This document shows positions 48,317 through 58,981 of a DNA stretch of 64,000 nt, piece by piece. How positions within the stretch are numbered: the first letter of the stretch is position 1; each line of letters opens with the position of its first letter. Source of the stretch: Candidatus Aminicenantes bacterium JdFR-78 (GTDB taxonomy: Bacteria > Acidobacteriota > Aminicenantia > JdFR-78); assembly GCA_002010665.1 (NCBI GenBank), contig MTON01000001.1, positions 93,985-157,984 on the forward strand, read 5' to 3'. The notes beneath the pieces were generated by a model, which worked only from the letters and a program-made list of their open reading frames with translations, was not told where the DNA came from and searched no databases. Both the position numbers and the translations under genes were made by a program.

Positions 48317-50479
48317 TTAAGTTGAAATCAATCTTTCCTTTAATAAGCTATTTCTTTTTAAAGGTGTATCATTTTTTATGGCTATATATATAGCTCTTTT
48401 TGAGCCTATAACAGCAACAAATTTTCTTGCACGGGTGAGGGCTGTATAAAAAAGATTTCTCTGAAGCATAATGTAATGCTGAAAAAGAATTGGAATTATA
48501 ACAGCATCATATTCACTCCCCTGAGATTTATGCACTGATATGGCATAAGCTAAGGTTATCTCATCAAGCTCTTCTTTTTGATAAAGAATTCTTCTTTCAT
48601 CAAATTCAATTAAAAGACTTAAATTTTCTTTATCAAGTTCTACAATCTTGCCAACATCTCCATTAAATACCTCTTTCTCATAGTTATTCTTTATCTGCAT
48701 CACCTTGTCATTAACTTTATATTTTCTGGTTCCAACTTGAATGCTATCCCCTCCTGGATTTAGAATTCTCTGCAATTCCTGGTTTAAATTATCAACACCA
48801 ACAAGACCCTTGTACATTGGACTTATCACCTGAATCTTGGTTGAGAGGGGATGAATATTCAGTCTGTAAGGTATTTCTTTAGTATAAAACTTCAAAATGT
48901 ATTCAAAAACATTTCTTTCATTTTCCTCTTCTATAAAACAAAAATCACTATTTCTATATTTGGGAATAATTATATATTTTCCCTTATTAACTCTATGGGC
49001 ATTCACAACTATTAAACTTTGTTTTGCCTGCCTAAAAATTTCATTTAATTCAACAGTTTCAACTTTTCCAGAATCAATTATATCCTTCAATAAATTCCCT
49101 GGTCCAACTGAAGGCAACTGATCTTTATCCCCAACAAGTATCAAATGAATCCATTTGGGAAGGGCTTTTACAAGATGATACATCAATGGTAAATCAACCA
49201 TTGAGAATTCATCAATTATTAAAATATCTCCATCAAGGGGATTGGCTTCATTTCTTCTGAAGTAATTCTGTTGCGGATTGTATTCAAGAAGCCTGTGAAT
49301 TGTCTTTGCCTCATGATGAGTTGCCTCTGAAAGCCTTTTTGATGCTCTACCTGTTGGAGCTGAAAGAAGGCACTTTCTTCCAAGCTTTTTATATAACTCA
49401 ACAATTGCTTTTATTATTGTTGTTTTGCCTGTTCCTGGTCCCCCTGTTATTATCAAAATTCTATATTGAAGAGATTTTTCAATAGCCATTTTCTGCTCAC
49501 CTGTAAGTCTGATTCCCATCTCTTCCTCTATTTCTAAAATCGCTTTCTGAATATCAAAAGGGGGCAGAAGAACAGGAGAGGAAGCAAGGTCTAAAATCAC
49601 CTGTGTGACTTTTCTCTCTGCTTGATATAAATATGGAAGAAAAATAGCTTTATTATTTTCTCCGTTTTCTAATCTATACTCTTCAATTATTATCTTTCCA
49701 TTTTTATTTAATTCTTCAATAGCTTCTTCAATCCTTTCTGTATTAACTCCTAATTCCTTTTCGCATTTTTTCTTTATTTCTTCAATTGATGAAAAAACAT
49801 TACCCTGAGCAATATCCTGATTTAAAATGTAAATTATAAAAGCTTTTAATCTCTCAATTGAATCTGGTGATATTCCTAATTTCATTGCAATTTGATCTGC
49901 TGTTTTAAATCCTATCCCCCACACATCATAACTCAATTGATAGGGATTTGTTTTCAAAATTTTAAAGCAATTAGACCTATAACGATTGTAAATTTTTAAA
50001 GCAAGATTTGTTGAAACACCGTATTGCTGAAGAAAAATAATAAGTTCCCTTACCTCCTTATTTCTTTTCCATGAATCTATTATCTCCTCCATTTTTTGGG
50101 CTCCTATTCCACTAACCTCTAACAATTTTTCTGGCTTTTCATCAATTATCTTAATTGTTTCTTCACCAAATTTCTTAACAATCCTTCTGGCAAGAACAGG
50201 ACCTATTCCTTTTACCAATCCAGAGGAAAGATACCTCTCTATTCCCCTTACAGAAGATGGAAGAATTGGAATAAAGTTCTTCACTTTAAACTGGGTTCCA
50301 AATCTAGGATTAATCTCCCATTCCCCTGCGACTTTCAGGGTTTCTCCAACTGATAAGGGATGAAAATTACCGACAATAGTTATCAATTCATTCTCTTCTG
50401 TGAGAAATTCAGCTACAGTATATCCTGACTCAAGGTCAAAAAATATTATTCTTTCAACTTCGCCTTTCATCTCAATCAT
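48317..50479 (-). CDS. recD2: RecD-like (RecD2) ATP-dependent DNA helicase
   Basis: KGIGPVLARRIVKKFG HhH region; GGPGTGKTTIIKAIV; DEFSMVD; LAYAISVHKSQGSEYDAVI. Confidence 0.95.
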   Translation of the reverse strand: MIEMKGEVERIIFFDLESGYTVAEFLTEENELITIVGNFHPLSVGETLKVAGEWEINPRFGTQFKVKNFIPILPSSVRGIERYLSSGLVKGIGPVLARRIVKKFGEETIKIIDEKPEKLLEVSGIGAQKMEEIIDSWKRNKEVRELIIFLQQYGVSTNLALKIYNRYRSNCFKILKTNPYQLSYDVWGIGFKTADQIAMKLGISPDSIERLKAFIIYILNQDIAQGNVFSSIEEIKKKCEKELGVNTERIEEAIEELNKNGKIIIEEYRLENGENNKAIFLPYLYQAERKVTQVILDLASSPVLLPPFDIQKAILEIEEEMGIRLTGEQKMAIEKSLQYRILIITGGPGTGKTTIIKAIVELYKKLGRKCLLSAPTGRASKRLSEATHHEAKTIHRLLEYNPQQNYFRRNEANPLDGDILIIDEFSMVDLPLMYHLVKALPKWIHLILVGDKDQLPSVGPGNLLKDIIDSGKVETVELNEIFRQAKQSLIVVNAHRVNKGKYIIIPKYRNSDFCFIEEENERNVFEYILKFYTKEIPYRLNIHPLSTKIQVISPMYKGLVGVDNLNQELQRILNPGGDSIQVGTRKYKVNDKVMQIKNNYEKEVFNGDVGKIVELDKENLSLLIEFDERRILYQKEELDEITLAYAISVHKSQGSEYDAVIIPILFQHYIMLQRNLFYTALTRARKFVAVIGSKRAIYIAIKNDTPLKRNSLLKERLIST

Positions 50480-52146
50480 TTTAGTTCCTCTAAAATAGAT
50501 TCAAGAAGTTTTTTTGTGATTTTAGCGCCTTCAATATCTGCTCTTCCTGCACCCTCTGCAAAAATTGAAAATGCTATTTTTGGATTATGAGCTGGTGCAA
50601 AACCTATTAAAATTGAATTATATCCCTTCCTCTTTTCACCTGCAGTTCCTGTTTTAAGAGCAATTTTTATACCCTTAATTTTGGCCCTTCTCCCTGTCCC
50701 TTCCTCAACAGCTTTTATCATGGCATCTCTTAATATATAATTTGTATCTTCAGGGATAATTCTCTTAATCTCTTTTGGAAAATTTTTTAAATATGGAATA
50801 CCAAATATATTCCTTTTCTCCTTAATTATAAAAGGTTTCATCAGAATTCCCCTATTTGCAATAACTGAAGCTATTAAAACTGCATGAAAAGGGGTAATCT
50901 TTAATTCATCTAGCCCTATGCTCAATCTTGCCAGCTCCCATTCATTATTAATTTTTTCTGGTATTTCAGGGGTATTTAATGGAATTCCCTTAATATTTAT
51001 TCCATTATGAAACAGAAAATCTCTGAAAATTCCCTTAATTTTCCCCCATCCCAAGCTCAAACCAATTCTCGCAAAAGCCAGATTGCAGGAGAAAATTAAA
51101 GCCTCGCTGAGGGTCTCTACTCTTCCATGTGATATCCAGTCATAAAATGCTTTGCCTCCTATTCTATCCACACCTTTGCAAGAAAAAGGAAAAATTCTTT
51201 TATTCTTCTCTTTTAAAAATGCACAAGCAGTTAATATTTTGATTATTGAACCAGGTTCATAAAGTTTCTGAAAACATGAATTTAAATAATTCTTATTATT
51301 ATCTTTACTTACAGCAGCTAGTATTTCTCCGGTTTTGGGATTGATTGCTATAATACATCCATTATATTTTCCAAGAGCCTTTCTCGCAGAATCTTGAATT
51401 CTTGAATTTATAGTGAGAATTATTTGATTTTTAAAATCTTCTTTGGAAAATTCCTTCCAATTAAAAACAGGTGGGTTAGAGTTAGCCGAAATAATATTTC
51501 CCTTCAAATTTATTCCATAAAGGGGCGTGTGTCTCCTATCAAACATAAAATAAAAAATTTTCTTATTTCTTAGGTTATTAAGAATCTTTTTCTGAAGCTT
51601 TATTCTTCTCTCAAATTTTTTCAAAATTTCTTTTGAATAGGTGTTTATATTTTTCTCTGCTTTTTCGAAATCATGATTTGCGAGAAAAACAGTGGTCTCA
51701 TAAAAAATTAAATCCCGAGGATTCAACCATTTTTTTAAATAATCAATGTATGTCTCAGATAAGTTATATTTTCCTTTTGAAATTAATTTTTCGAGTATTT
51801 TCTCCCAGTTTAATGAACTTTTTTTAATACCCTTATTCAAAGCCTTTTTAAAATAATTAACTGCCTCTTCTTTATCTTGAAAAAGATAGCATACACCGAG
51901 AGCATCATATATCTCTGCTTTTCTTCTCTTCAAGGACAGGGCTTTGATTAAAGTCTCTTCTGCCTGTTTGTAATTTTCGTTCAAAATCAGTTTTTCACCG
52001 AGAATTAAATAATAGGATGAAATCTGATCCCATATAATAAGGGAGAGCCCTATAATAAGAACTATAATGATTATGAAATTCTTTTTTCTTTTTTTCCTTA
52101 TTTCAGATGGTCTCTTATAACGGTAATGCTTGAAATCTATTTCCAT
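50476..52146 (-). CDS. Penicillin-binding transpeptidase with N-terminal TM and TPR-like region
   Basis: YEPGSIIKILTA (SxxK), SCN, KTGTAGEKR (KTG); TPR-like AEETLIKALSLKRRKAEIYDALGVCYLFQDKEEAVNYFKKALN. Confidence 0.92.
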   Translation of the reverse strand: MEIDFKHYRYKRPSEIRKKRKKNFIIIIVLIIGLSLIIWDQISSYYLILGEKLILNENYKQAEETLIKALSLKRRKAEIYDALGVCYLFQDKEEAVNYFKKALNKGIKKSSLNWEKILEKLISKGKYNLSETYIDYLKKWLNPRDLIFYETTVFLANHDFEKAEKNINTYSKEILKKFERRIKLQKKILNNLRNKKIFYFMFDRRHTPLYGINLKGNIISANSNPPVFNWKEFSKEDFKNQIILTINSRIQDSARKALGKYNGCIIAINPKTGEILAAVSKDNNKNYLNSCFQKLYEPGSIIKILTACAFLKEKNKRIFPFSCKGVDRIGGKAFYDWISHGRVETLSEALIFSCNLAFARIGLSLGWGKIKGIFRDFLFHNGINIKGIPLNTPEIPEKINNEWELARLSIGLDELKITPFHAVLIASVIANRGILMKPFIIKEKRNIFGIPYLKNFPKEIKRIIPEDTNYILRDAMIKAVEEGTGRRAKIKGIKIALKTGTAGEKRKGYNSILIGFAPAHNPKIAFSIFAEGAGRADIEGAKITKKLLESILEELK

Positions 52147-52952
52147 TTTATTTCTATTCTTTCTCCTTCTTTTGCATTTAGCTTCTGGGCAAGAGGAAGT
52201 TTATTTGAGGCTATTTCAATATAATTAAGACTTCCCTCAATTAAAAAAATCTCATCTTTTCTACCTTCAGAATAACTATTTCTTAAGACCACGGGAATTT
52301 CATTATCACCTAATTTCAGCTTTAACTGTTTGTCCTTTATGTAATCCTTGACCGTATTTATACCAATATTAGTTATGGCGTTTCCAAATTTATCTATATA
52401 GACAATTTCTCCTATAACTCTATCATTGTCTATTTTCGGGCTTTCAATATCCAATTTATTAAAAGAAGAAACAGATGGCCCAAACTCCTCGCATGGAACA
52501 CCAAGAGAAAGCCATCCCGCAACAGGAGAAAATATGTCTCTTCCGTGAAAGGTTGCGCTCACCTTTTTAAGAAAATATTTTTTATTTTCAACGGAAAATA
52601 TCTTAAAAGGCTTTTCTTTCTCAAGGACTGATGTCAACACTCCATTATCAGGAGCAATAAAATAATAATTTTTTGTCTTTACAAGCAATATTTTTCTTTT
52701 GGAACCAACACCAGGGTCAACAACAACCACAAAAATTGTGCCTTTAGGAAAATAATGATAACAATTTGATAAAACAAAATCACAAATTTTTATATTAAAT
52801 GATGGAATAGAATGAGTTAAATCCACAATATTTACATCTGGATTTATATTTAAAATTACTCCTTTCATTAACCCAACAAAATAGTCTCTTTCTCCAAAGT
52901 CTGTGATTAAAACTATGGTTTTTTTATCTCTTGAAGATGCTTGCTTAATCAA
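52137..52952 (-). CDS. SAM hydroxide adenosyltransferase family (DUF62), cytosolic paralog
   Basis: IVLITDFGERDYFVGLMKGVILNINPDVNIVDLTHSIPSFNI...VVVDPGVG...FHGRDIFSPVAGWLSLG...YIDKFGNAITNIG. Confidence 0.92.
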   Translation of the reverse strand: MIKQASSRDKKTIVLITDFGERDYFVGLMKGVILNINPDVNIVDLTHSIPSFNIKICDFVLSNCYHYFPKGTIFVVVVDPGVGSKRKILLVKTKNYYFIAPDNGVLTSVLEKEKPFKIFSVENKKYFLKKVSATFHGRDIFSPVAGWLSLGVPCEEFGPSVSSFNKLDIESPKIDNDRVIGEIVYIDKFGNAITNIGINTVKDYIKDKQLKLKLGDNEIPVVLRNSYSEGRKDEIFLIEGSLNYIEIASNKLPLAQKLNAKEGERIEIKWK

Positions 52953-53008
52953 TTTCCTCTTTTATTATGCTATTAAAAAGAAAACAGTAAGTCAAATCGA
53001 TTTTTCTT

Positions 53009-53992
53009 TCACTTCTTAAATATTATGTCGCCCCATCTTGTTAGGTAAACACCTGTAAGAATTATCAATGCACCGATGAATTGGAAAAGACTTATTTTTT
53101 CTCTCAAAATTATATATGAAAAAAATATGGCAAATACTGGTTGGAGATTGGAATAGATTGCAGTCTTACTGTTTCCAACTTTTTTAACCGACGAATACCA
53201 GATAACATAAGAAATAACAAGAGCAAAAAGTCCAGAATAAATCAATCCTCCCCATGCAGAAAGGGAAATGTTGCTGAATTCAAGCGCGCTTACGTTTTTA
53301 AGGGAAAAGGGAATAAAGAAAATTGTTCCTACTGCCATTGTAATTGCTGTGAATTTTAGGGGAGAAATTCTTTCCAGTAAAGGTTTTGCTGAAACAGTAT
53401 AAATTGCCCAGGAGAGAATTCCTCCAAGAATTAATAAATCACCTTTTAAACCCATATTTATATTTAAATTTAAGGAATTGATATTAGGTTTGATGACAAA
53501 ATAAAAACCTATAAAAGATAGAAAAATTCCTGTCCATGCTATTATATTAAGTCTTTCATGTTTCACTAAATTGCTTAATAAAGCAATAAATATAGGAGAC
53601 ATAGCTAAAATAATTGAGGTTGATGTTGCTGTTGTAAAATTAATTCCATGAATAAAGAACAACTGATAAACTGTTGTGCCTATAATGCTCTGCAGAAATA
53701 TTATCTTCCACATGGACCGAGGAATATGTAAATTTTTTTCTACAATATAAACCACTCCAATTAAACACAATGAAGCGAAACTCAGTCGAATTCCATTAAA
53801 GGCAAGGGGAGTCATTTCTCTCAAAGAAACTTTTATAACTGGAAGATTTATTCCCCATATAAAAGCAGCAAAAATCATTGCAAAATCTGTAAGATAAAAT
53901 TTCACTTCCCTTTTTTCTTTCATTGTAGAAAGGGGATTATAACATAAGATTAATGAAAAAATTAAGATTTGCTTTTTAATATTGTCCTTCAA
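53009..53992 (-). CDS. EamA/DMT superfamily transporter
   Basis: Ten-TM pattern with two EamA repeats; ...NLQPVFAIFFSYIILREKISLFQFIGALIILTGVYLTR. Confidence 0.92.
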   Translation of the reverse strand: MKDNIKKQILIFSLILCYNPLSTMKEKREVKFYLTDFAMIFAAFIWGINLPVIKVSLREMTPLAFNGIRLSFASLCLIGVVYIVEKNLHIPRSMWKIIFLQSIIGTTVYQLFFIHGINFTTATSTSIILAMSPIFIALLSNLVKHERLNIIAWTGIFLSFIGFYFVIKPNINSLNLNINMGLKGDLLILGGILSWAIYTVSAKPLLERISPLKFTAITMAVGTIFFIPFSLKNVSALEFSNISLSAWGGLIYSGLFALVISYVIWYSSVKKVGNSKTAIYSNLQPVFAIFFSYIILREKISLFQFIGALIILTGVYLTRWGDIIFKK

Positions 53993-54024
53993 TATAATAT
54001 TTCTGATAAAAGGAAGGAGGAATT

Positions 54025-56901
54025 ATGAAAAGAAAAATTCTAATTTTAGTGGTGATAATTGGGGTTTTATTTATTTTTACTAATGCACAGGAAAAGAAGG
54101 GGCTTACTCAGCAGGAAAAGGATAAGATATTAATGGAAAAAGTGAATCCTACTCCAACTCCAGTCGAAGAACGGTTTTCTTCATATGAGAAGCATCTTAA
54201 AATGGCTAAGGAATCTATTTTTAAAAACATGAAATGGAGAAATATCGGTCCAGTTGTTCAGGGTGGGAGAATAACAGATATTGATGTTCCAAAAGGAAAG
54301 CCTTTTACAATCTACATTGCTGTTGCATCTGGAGGTGTATGGAAAACAGATAATAATGGAACAACCTGGACACCAATTTTTGAAACTGAGGCTACTTTTA
54401 CAATCGGAGATATTGCTATTGCACCATCGAATCCAGATATAATCTGGGTGGGAACAGGAGAAAATAATAGCAGTAGAAGCTCCTATGCAGGAACCGGCGT
54501 CTATAAATCTACAGATGGAGGTAAAACCTGGAAGTACATGGGTTTAGGAGAGACCCATCATATAGGAAGAATTATAATTCATCCCACAAATCCTGATATA
54601 GTTTATGTAGCCGCAATTGGACATCTCTATACCTATGATGAAGCAAGAGGCCTTTATAAAACCATAGATGGTGGTGAAACATGGGAAAAGCTTTCTCTTC
54701 CAACTAATGAAAGGGTTGGAGTTATAGATATTGTGATGAATCCAGAAAATCCTGATGTTCTATATGCATCAACCTGGGAAAGGGAGAGAAGAGCGTGGAA
54801 TTTTGTTGAGAGTGGACCTGGAAGTGCGATTTACAAAAGCATTGATGGAGGGAAAACATGGGAAAGGTTAACAAATGGTTTTCCTTCTGGATGGTTTGTG
54901 GGACGAATCGGTCTGGCAATAGCTGCATCCAATCCAAATGTAATCTATGCTATTGTGGATGACCAGAGAATTCGCCCAGAGGCAAAAGAGGAAGTGAAGA
55001 AAAGAATTGAAAAAGGAGCAATTCCACTCGAAGTCCTTGAAAAAATGTCCAAGGAAGAGTTTCTTGCCCTTGGCAAGGAGAAAATAGCTAAGTTTTTAAA
55101 AGAAAATCGATTTCCAAAGGAATATACTGCGGATAAAATAATTGAGATGATTAAAAGCTGCAAGATATCTCCAAAAGACCTTGCAAATTATTTAAGTGAT
55201 GCGAATAAACGGCTCATTTCAAGTAGGGTAATAGGTCCTGTTATTTACAGATCAGATGATGGAGGAGAGACATGGCAAAAAATGAATAAAGAATACATCA
55301 GTGGATTTTATAATACTTATGGATATTATTTCGGACAGATTAGAGTTGATCCAAAGAACGAAAATAAAATTTACATTCTTGGGGTTCCTCTTATGGTATC
55401 TGAAGATGGAGGTAAAACCTTCAAGAAAATCGGTGGAAGAGGTGTTCATGCAGACCATCATGCTCTATGGATAGACCCTGAAAATCCCGACCGTCTTCTT
55501 GATGGAAATGATGGAGGTTTAAATATCTCATACGATGGAGGAAAAACATGGCAGAAAATAAATAATATTCCAATAGGACAGTTCTATACAATTTTTGCTG
55601 AAAATAAACCAAGTCCCTATCGCATCTGTGGAGGACTTCAGGATAATGGGGTAATGTGCGGAACTGATCAATCTATACCCGGTGTAACAGAGCCATGGAA
55701 AACAATTCTGGGTGGAGATGGAGCATATGTTATGCTTGACCCATCAGATCCAGATATTGCTTATGCAGAATTCCAGTTTGGAAATATCTATAGAATAAAT
55801 TTAAAAGAGAAAACTACAAAATCAATAAAACCTAAATCAAAACTTGGCGAACCTCCTTTGAGATTTAACTGGCAAACACCTTTTCTGATCTCACCTCATA
55901 ATCCATACATTCTGTATATTGGAGCAAACAGGTTATTCATTTCATATGATAGGGGAGATAACTGGTATCCAATAAGCCCGGACCTTACCACCAATCCACC
56001 ATTACAGGGGGATGTCCCTTTTGCCACCATAACCTCTATATCAGAATCACCCTTGAAACCAGGTCTGATTTATGTAGGCACAGATGATGGAAAAGTATGG
56101 GTTACAAAAAATGGAGGAGCTATCTGGGAAGAAATTGATGAAGGATTACCTGAGAAATGGGTTTCTCGAGTAGTAGCTTCAGCATTCGATGAGGGAACTG
56201 TTTATCTTACAATGACAGGCTACAGAGATGATGATTTTAAGACTTATGTTTATAAGTCAACCGACTTTGGAAAAACCTGGATCTCCATAAAAAGCAATTT
56301 GCCTGATGAGCCAGTGAATGTTATAAGAGAAGACCCGCATAATAAAAATGTTCTCTATCTTGGAACGGATTTAGGAGTATATGTAACCATTAATGGTGGC
56401 AAGGAGTGGTATTCCATTCGCTGTAATTTGCCGACTTTACCAGTTCACGATATTGCTATTCAATCAATTGAAAATGATATAGTAATTGGAACTCACGGTC
56501 GAAGTGTTTATATCATGGATACTGAACCAATACAGGAGATCAACGAAGAAATCCTCAAAAAAGAGGGCTATCTTTTTAAAATCAAGCCTGTAAAATTTGC
56601 AATGGATTATAGATATTATATGCAGGGTGTGAGACCAAAGGCAAAAATTTATTTTTATTTGAGAGAGTCAAAGGGTAAAGCCAAAGTTTTCATTCTGGAT
56701 AAAGATAAAGTAATTAAAGAGCTTGATGCTTCTGCAGACAGAGGAATAAATTTGGTTGAATGGGATCTATCAATTGAAAGCAAAAATCAGAGACAGAGAT
56801 TTGCAAAACCAGGAAAATATAAAATTAAGATTAAAGCAGGAAAAGTAGAACTTGTAGGAGAACTGGAAATAAAAGCAGGTAAATCATTGTTTTCAGAATA
56901 A
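54025..56901 (+). CDS. Secreted VPS10/sortilin-like BNR (Asp-box) repeat protein
   Basis: Signal peptide; many S.DGGKTW / DGGETW Asp-boxes; WRNIGPVVQGGRITDIDV...GVWKTDNNGTTW. Confidence 0.93.
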   Translation: MKRKILILVVIIGVLFIFTNAQEKKGLTQQEKDKILMEKVNPTPTPVEERFSSYEKHLKMAKESIFKNMKWRNIGPVVQGGRITDIDVPKGKPFTIYIAVASGGVWKTDNNGTTWTPIFETEATFTIGDIAIAPSNPDIIWVGTGENNSSRSSYAGTGVYKSTDGGKTWKYMGLGETHHIGRIIIHPTNPDIVYVAAIGHLYTYDEARGLYKTIDGGETWEKLSLPTNERVGVIDIVMNPENPDVLYASTWERERRAWNFVESGPGSAIYKSIDGGKTWERLTNGFPSGWFVGRIGLAIAASNPNVIYAIVDDQRIRPEAKEEVKKRIEKGAIPLEVLEKMSKEEFLALGKEKIAKFLKENRFPKEYTADKIIEMIKSCKISPKDLANYLSDANKRLISSRVIGPVIYRSDDGGETWQKMNKEYISGFYNTYGYYFGQIRVDPKNENKIYILGVPLMVSEDGGKTFKKIGGRGVHADHHALWIDPENPDRLLDGNDGGLNISYDGGKTWQKINNIPIGQFYTIFAENKPSPYRICGGLQDNGVMCGTDQSIPGVTEPWKTILGGDGAYVMLDPSDPDIAYAEFQFGNIYRINLKEKTTKSIKPKSKLGEPPLRFNWQTPFLISPHNPYILYIGANRLFISYDRGDNWYPISPDLTTNPPLQGDVPFATITSISESPLKPGLIYVGTDDGKVWVTKNGGAIWEEIDEGLPEKWVSRVVASAFDEGTVYLTMTGYRDDDFKTYVYKSTDFGKTWISIKSNLPDEPVNVIREDPHNKNVLYLGTDLGVYVTINGGKEWYSIRCNLPTLPVHDIAIQSIENDIVIGTHGRSVYIMDTEPIQEINEEILKKEGYLFKIKPVKFAMDYRYYMQGVRPKAKIYFYLRESKGKAKVFILDKDKVIKELDASADRGINLVEWDLSIESKNQRQRFAKPGKYKIKIKAGKVELVGELEIKAGKSLFSE

Positions 56902-56909
56902 GTGAGAAA

Positions 56910-57896
56910 TTAATCAATTGGATAAAAGCGATAGCGTTTACCAAGAATAGAGAGTTTTCCTTCAGAATCTACAATAATTGCTCCATATTGAGGGAACTTT
57001 TTCAAAATTTCTCTCTCATTTGAACTTACGAAAAGAGCAGTTGCAAGTGCATCGCAATATACTGTCTCTGGACCAATTACTGTGACACTCTGTTTGCCTC
57101 GGGCAGGATAACCGGTAAATGGGTTTAGAATATGATGATAGCGAACACCATTTACTTCAAAAAATCTTTGATAGTCTCCTGATGTTGCAATCCCTATATT
57201 AGTTTCAACAATCACTCCTATAAAACCGCTTTTTCGAGGATGTTTAATCCCGATTCTCCACAATCCATTTTCAGGATTTTTTCCCCAGCAATAGATATCT
57301 CCTCCAGCATTTATAAATCCATTTTTAATTCCAAGTTCTTTTAATTTTTTATAAGCTAAATCCACTCCAAAACCCTTTGCACTTCCTCCCCAGTCAAATT
57401 TTATCCACGAAGGATAAAAAAATTCAGCATTTTCTTTTAGAATCTTTTTGAATCCCACTTTTTTTAGAGCCTCATTGATTTCTTTGGGTCCTGGAATTCG
57501 ATATTTCTTATTTTGAAATCCCCATATTTCTGAAAGAGGGCCAATTGTTACATCAAAGGCTCCATCTGAGGCAATATAAACTTCATAAGATTTTTTTAAG
57601 AGTTCTTTAAAGAGAGGAGATTTAAAATCCTGTTTTTCAGGTGAAAAGGTATTTTCTATTCGGGCAAAAATCTCTTTTATATATTCAATGGATTTTGAAA
57701 ATTCTTCAGGAGAACACTTTAAATTGATCTCACACAGTGTGTCAAAATACAAAAGAGTTGTTGAATGCCATTTAATATTCGATTTGCATGAAATAAGAAT
57801 TAAGAATAGAAGGATGAAGACAGAAAAGCGTTTAACCAATTGAGGTATCAACACCTGAATTCCCTTTAATTTCAAGGAGAAATCTATTGGGAGCAC
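56910..57896 (-). CDS. apbE: FAD:protein FMN transferase (ApbE), lipoprotein-like
   Basis: FDVTIGPLSEIWGF, KFDWGGSAKGFGVD, INAGGDIYCWG, GDYQRFFEVNGVRYHHILNPFTGYPA; lipobox-like LILISC. Confidence 0.93.
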   Translation of the reverse strand: MLPIDFSLKLKGIQVLIPQLVKRFSVFILLFLILISCKSNIKWHSTTLLYFDTLCEINLKCSPEEFSKSIEYIKEIFARIENTFSPEKQDFKSPLFKELLKKSYEVYIASDGAFDVTIGPLSEIWGFQNKKYRIPGPKEINEALKKVGFKKILKENAEFFYPSWIKFDWGGSAKGFGVDLAYKKLKELGIKNGFINAGGDIYCWGKNPENGLWRIGIKHPRKSGFIGVIVETNIGIATSGDYQRFFEVNGVRYHHILNPFTGYPARGKQSVTVIGPETVYCDALATALFVSSNEREILKKFPQYGAIIVDSEGKLSILGKRYRFYPID

Positions 57897-58545
57897 AGAT
57901 TATTCTCTCGCCTGCATAGCTAACAGGAGAGGTCTTAACACAGATTTTGTTCTTACATGATGATTCTTCCACCCATACCTTCCCCTTCTTAACAATAACC
58001 GTAATTTTCCCCTTAGAGCAAAAATAGGACTTTCTTACTTCAGAATAAAGAGGGAGATTTTCTATTTCATTTCCAGAGATAGATATCTTAACAAATTTAC
58101 CCTTACTCAAAAAAGATGAATTCCCTTGAGAAATAATTGTTAACCAGAAAGTCCTCTCTTCCCTCTCCTTCATTCTTTTCCAAATTGAAAACAATTTTCC
58201 CTTTCTCGGATCTATAATTTTATTTTTCCAGATTAAGGTAAAGGATGGGATAGTTGATTGTTTTAATTGCTGGAAGGATATTTTTATGTTGTTCGGTGAT
58301 TCAATCCATCCATTTTTATATAATTCAAAGGAAATTTCATTCTTTGCAGGATGATAATCTGAAAAGAAGAAGCTCTTCTCTGTAATTAATCCTCTATTAA
58401 ACGCCTCTTTTAGTATGTGAGGAATGAATTCTTCAGGAAATGAGGAAAGAATATAAATCTGAAAAGGAAATACGGATGATTTCTGGAAATGAACGGACAG
58501 GAGTGGAAGTAAACTCAAAGATTTTAAAAAATTTCTTCTATTCAT
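57832..58545 (-). CDS. NusG domain II-like protein with N-terminal RR signal
   Basis: MNRRNFLKSLSLLPLL; C-terminal VIVKKGKVWVEESSCKNKICVKTSPVSYAGERIICAPNRFLLEI. Confidence 0.75.
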   Translation of the reverse strand: MNRRNFLKSLSLLPLLSVHFQKSSVFPFQIYILSSFPEEFIPHILKEAFNRGLITEKSFFFSDYHPAKNEISFELYKNGWIESPNNIKISFQQLKQSTIPSFTLIWKNKIIDPRKGKLFSIWKRMKEREERTFWLTIISQGNSSFLSKGKFVKISISGNEIENLPLYSEVRKSYFCSKGKITVIVKKGKVWVEESSCKNKICVKTSPVSYAGERIICAPNRFLLEIKGNSGVDTSIG

Positions 58546-58981
58546 TTCTCTCTCCCTTCTTAATAATTCTTGTTATTATAGGGAACAATAAATTTTGTTT
58601 TTTTCTGGAATTATGGTAAACAAAAAACCCGCTTATTATAAGACCCAATAAGGCGAATAAAATGATAATCAACTCCTGTGATATGGATGAAGAAAGCGAA
58701 ATTATATACCCGAGGACTGAGCCTCCAATAATACCCAGCAACAACAATCCAAAAATTTTAATCATTAATCTGTTATATTCACTCTGAGGAATTTCAAATT
58801 CAACTGTATCTCCCGGTTCTGCACCAATTGGATTATAGGCTAAAATGGTATCATCTGATGCTCTTCCACCAATGCAGAAAAGACGTGCATTACAATGCTT
58901 ACATAAACCAGGATCAGAAATCCTGATCCTTATCTTATCCTGCTCTTTGTTGAGTGCTAATCCTTTCTCTTTCATCTCCAA
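58538..58981 (-). CDS. SoxR-reducing system RseC family protein
   Basis: CKHCNARLFC, AEPGDTVEFEIPQSEYNRLMIKIFGLLLLGIIGGSVLGY, two TMs; next to rnfB. Confidence 0.85.
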   Translation of the reverse strand: MEMKEKGLALNKEQDKIRIRISDPGLCKHCNARLFCIGGRASDDTILAYNPIGAEPGDTVEFEIPQSEYNRLMIKIFGLLLLGIIGGSVLGYIISLSSSISQELIIILFALLGLIISGFFVYHNSRKKQNLLFPIITRIIKKGERNE

